Made by a program: the position numbers and the translations under genes
In this document: positions 12,799 through 14,530 of the stretch, one piece after another
Layout of the letters: each line of letters opens with the position of its first letter
Numbering within the stretch: position 1 is the first letter of the stretch
Source: CAYYWW01 sp964475515
Lineage (GTDB): Archaea > Aenigmatarchaeota > Aenigmatarchaeia > QMZP01
Length of the DNA: 14,530 nucleotides
Direction of reading: 5' to 3'
Assembly (NCBI GenBank): GCA_964475515.1
Contig: CAYYWW010000023.1
Coordinates: 1 to 14,530 of the forward strand
The notes under the pieces: model-generated
Databases searched by the model: none
Told to the model about the DNA's origin: nothing
What the model saw: the letters and a program-made list of their open reading frames with translations, nothing else

Positions 12799-13410
12799 TT
12801 ATTCCCATATAAATTCAAATTCTCTGAACTGGTGTTCTTCATGCCCTCTTCTTCTCTCTATATATTTCAATATTAACATGAAAATTAAACCAGCGACTAT
12901 ACCACCAAAATGACCAAAGTTTGCTACCCCCTCTTCCAGATTAAATATACCCAAGAAGAACTGCATAACAGCGAAAACAGCAACAGCAAGAATTGATGGT
13001 AATGGTATGCCGGGTGGTATAAATACCCAATTTCTTGGAAACAAAACACCATACGCTGTTAAAACACCAAACACAGCCCCGCTTGCACCAAGCATAGGTA
13101 TGTTGCTGACTCCTGTTAGATAAATGTGAAAAAATGATGATGCAATACCTGAAAATAAATACAAAGAGATAAATTTTTTCTCACCCAATCTTCTTTCCAC
13201 AGGAGCACCGAAAAGGAGAAGAGCAAACATATTGAAGGTTATATGTCTTACATCGCCATGTAAAAACATATAAGTCAGAAACTGCCAATAATTCCCACTA
13301 AGTGCATCTACAGAAACAAGAGAAAAGAATCTTATGAACTCTTGCCCCAACAAGAGTTCCAGTATAAAGACAATAGCATTGAGACCTATTAAAAATAATG
13401 TGACACGCAT
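12799..13410 (-). CDS. Second rhomboid-family intramembrane serine protease
   Basis: This is a 203-residue rhomboid with catalytic S110 in GASGAVFG and H167 in FGHFGG, and the HGDVRHITFN motif (51-60) in the second helix. Six hydrophobic segments fit the minimal rhomboid core; it lacks the extra C-terminal helices of the rhomboid at 9044-9778 and ends with a charged tail rich in Arg, Glu and His. It is clearly diverged from that protein, so this is not a recent duplication. ATG 13410 is chosen because the longer start is a TTG at 13431 lying within the promoter. It is divergent from a site-2-type protease, placing two unrelated intramembrane proteases side by side. Confidence 0.92.
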   Translation of the reverse strand: MRVTLFLIGLNAIVFILELLLGQEFIRFFSLVSVDALSGNYWQFLTYMFLHGDVRHITFNMFALLLFGAPVERRLGEKKFISLYLFSGIASSFFHIYLTGVSNIPMLGASGAVFGVLTAYGVLFPRNWVFIPPGIPLPSILAVAVFAVMQFFLGIFNLEEGVANFGHFGGIVAGLIFMLILKYIERRRGHEEHQFREFEFIWE

Positions 13411-13416
13411 GATAAT

Positions 13417-13440
13417 TTTATATAAAATCAACTTAAAAAA
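13417..13440. promoter_or_regulatory. Divergent promoter between the rhomboid and site-2 protease genes
   Basis: TTTATATAAAA (13417-13427) is about 31 nt before ATG 13454 on the plus strand. On the minus strand the T-rich block 13431-13440 is about 26 nt before ATG 13410. No SD is visible for either gene. Confidence 0.45.
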
Positions 13441-13453
13441 TTACAGTATCATT

Positions 13454-14029
13454 ATGGAAAAATTCTATTTCAGCAAGAGAGAATTGAAAGAAATAATAAT
13501 TTCGGTATTACTACTCTCAGTAATATTTTCATATCCAGAAGTACTATCAAATCCCAGCGTAGCTTTAATTTACCTTTTTGTCCTTGGAACTGCATTTTTA
13601 GGTCATGAATTATCTCATAAATTTACAGCTATGCACTTAGGATACTTCTCCGAATACAGGATGTGGACACAAGGTCTTTTGTTAGCTCTTATTTTTGCGT
13701 TAATAAGTGGAGGATCAATTGTTTTTGCTGCTCCAGGAGCTGTGGTGTTTGGCTCTTTCTTCCTTTCCCGCCCAACAAAAGAAGATATAGGAAAAATAAG
13801 TGCAGCAGGGCCACTCTTTAATATTGTTTTCACGTTCGTCTTTTATGTGTTGTACGTTTTGTTTTCTATTAGACTTTTTTATACGTCAGCATTTGTTAAT
13901 ATGTGGCTTGGTATGTTCAATCTTATCCCTATACCACCACTCGACGGATCTAAAATATTTGCTTGGAGTCCAAAAATCTGGATTCTTATGATCGCACCCA
14001 CAATTATATTCTTTGGATTTTTATTCTAA
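13454..14029 (+). CDS. Site-2 protease-like membrane zinc metalloprotease (M50 family)
   Basis: This 191-residue multi-pass membrane protein carries the zinc-binding HExxH motif at 51-55 (HELSH) in a hydrophobic helix and the third-ligand motif NLIPIPPLDG (156-165, D164) near the C-terminus. M50/site-2 proteases cut transmembrane segments, often releasing regulators or anti-sigma-type factors; the substrate is unknown. Hydrophobic helices occur at about 11-27, 34-56, 73-104, 115-139 and 150-160. No PDZ or CBS domain is present. An earlier in-frame start at 13334 would put 40 odd residues inside the divergent rhomboid gene, so ATG 13454 is used. Confidence 0.9.
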   Translation: MEKFYFSKRELKEIIISVLLLSVIFSYPEVLSNPSVALIYLFVLGTAFLGHELSHKFTAMHLGYFSEYRMWTQGLLLALIFALISGGSIVFAAPGAVVFGSFFLSRPTKEDIGKISAAGPLFNIVFTFVFYVLYVLFSIRLFYTSAFVNMWLGMFNLIPIPPLDGSKIFAWSPKIWILMIAPTIIFFGFLF

Positions 14030-14219
14030 AACCGTAAAAATCCAGCATAGCGAAAAATATTTAAATAACAAACTATTAAATTAGTAACACAGTGGGAATT
14101 TACGCGAGTAAATGATGACTGATTTTATGTGAGCTTAAATTGATATTTAAGTTTGAAGTAGGCCTTTATGGATGGTGGAAATTTGCTGAAATATATAAGG
14201 AGCAAACCCGCCTATCCCA
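14030..14219 (+). promoter_or_regulatory. rRNA promoter region
   Basis: No protein gene is seen. CGAAAAATATTTAAATA (14051-14067) is a strong BRE-plus-TATA-like element predicting a start near 14087 and a ~130-nt leader. ATTTAC-GCGA-GTAAAT (14098-14113) is a 6-bp hairpin with a GNRA tetraloop inside that leader. A second box, CTGAAATATATAAG (14186-14199), is centred about 25 nt before the 16S 5' end. Confidence 0.6.
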
Positions 14220-14530
14220 ATTCCGGTTGATCCTGCCGGAGGTCACTGCTATCCGAATCTGACTAAGCCATGCAAGTTCTGGTGTTCAATCTTGGACACC
14301 AGGGCGGAATGCTCAGTAACACGTGGTCAATTTGCCCTTAGGCCCGGTCTAATCTCGGGAAAAAGCCTTTCTTTACAGGCGCTACAACTGCCATAAAGAA
14401 AGCCTTGGGAAAGAAACAAGAAAGGTTTCCCGAAACTGAGGCTAAGACCGGATAGGTAAAGGTTTCTGGAAGGCCCTTTACCGAACCTAAGGATAAGACT
14501 GCGGCCTATCAGGTTGTTGCCAGTGTAAAG
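14220..14530 (+). rRNA. 16S ribosomal RNA, 5' part (continues beyond the window)
   Basis: ATTCCGGTTGATCCTGCCGG at 14220 is the universal archaeal 16S start, followed by recognisable segments such as GACTAAGCCATGCAAG, GCTCAGTAACACGTGG, CTGAGGCTAAGACCGGATAGG and GACTGCGGCCTATCAGG. Helix 6 is visible as CTGGTGT (14279-14285) pairing with ACACCAG (14296-14302). Helix 8 is enlarged: 81 nt separate TCTC (14353-14356) from GAGG (14438-14441), where about 8 are usual. The mature 5' end is placed by similarity, within a base or two. Confidence 0.97.

Noticed and set aside
13334..13453. N-terminal extension of the site-2 protease starting at 13334
   Set aside because: It lies within the divergent rhomboid gene and across the promoter; ATG 13454 fits the family and the TATA spacing.
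14112..14189. C-box-like ATGATGA followed by CTGA, as for a C/D box guide RNA
   Set aside because: The candidate D box is about 78 nt away, no convincing C' or D' boxes lie between, and the segment is better explained as rRNA leader and promoter.

Overview
The window is archaeal. It carries the 5' part of an archaeal 16S rRNA gene at its right end, plus TBP, an archaeal LSm protein, the archaeal/eukaryotic-type ribosomal proteins S8e, L14e, L34e and L37e, elongation factor 1-beta, CDP-archaeol synthase and a bifunctional phosphoglucose/phosphomannose isomerase. The DNA is AT-rich and gene-dense. Most genes, or first genes of short operons, have an A/T-rich TATA-like box about 26 nt before the start codon and no Shine-Dalgarno (SD) sequence, which is the arrangement of leaderless archaeal mRNAs. 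SD sequences appear mainly at gdh, ftsZ and genes inside operons (EF-1 beta). I cannot name the lineage; a small uncultivated archaeon is plausible. Two runs of exactly 100 N (7137-7236 and 12219-12318) are scaffold joins, so the window is really three contigs, and gene order across the joins is only inferred.

Contig 1 (1-7136): Glu/Leu/Phe/Val-type dehydrogenase, GT4 glycosyltransferase and PHP phosphoesterase on +; a CDP-alcohol phosphatidyltransferase on -, divergent from a PfkB-type sugar kinase; a PadR regulator; S8e on -; an LSm-L37e pair; then tbp on -, divergent from CDP-archaeol synthase, which runs into the first gap. Lipid head-group and backbone synthesis are therefore represented twice (CDP-archaeol synthase and the head-group transferase).

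Contig 2 (7237-12218): a long regulatory leader and ftsZ, a small unknown protein on -, a rhomboid protease on -, then a divergent operon of ADP-forming acyl-CoA synthetase beta subunit and PGI/PMI, followed by L34e and L14e. L14e has a long lysine-rich tail that is cut by the second gap.

Contig 3 (12319-14530): EF-1 beta and a 52-residue zinc-ribbon protein (operon on -), a second rhomboid protease on -, divergent from a site-2-type zinc metalloprotease, then the rRNA promoter region and the first ~311 nt of 16S rRNA. The 16S has an insertion of roughly 70 nt in the helix 8 hairpin.

The most unusual signals are: (1) ftsZ, whose ribosome-binding site and start codon are complementary over 18 bp (one 3-nt bulge) to its own 3' trailer, with a 14-bp inverted repeat just upstream of the SD; (2) the 16S helix 8 expansion; (3) a TATA box placed so that transcription would begin at about the mature 16S 5' end; and (4) a perfect 43-nt internal duplication between the two halves of tbp.
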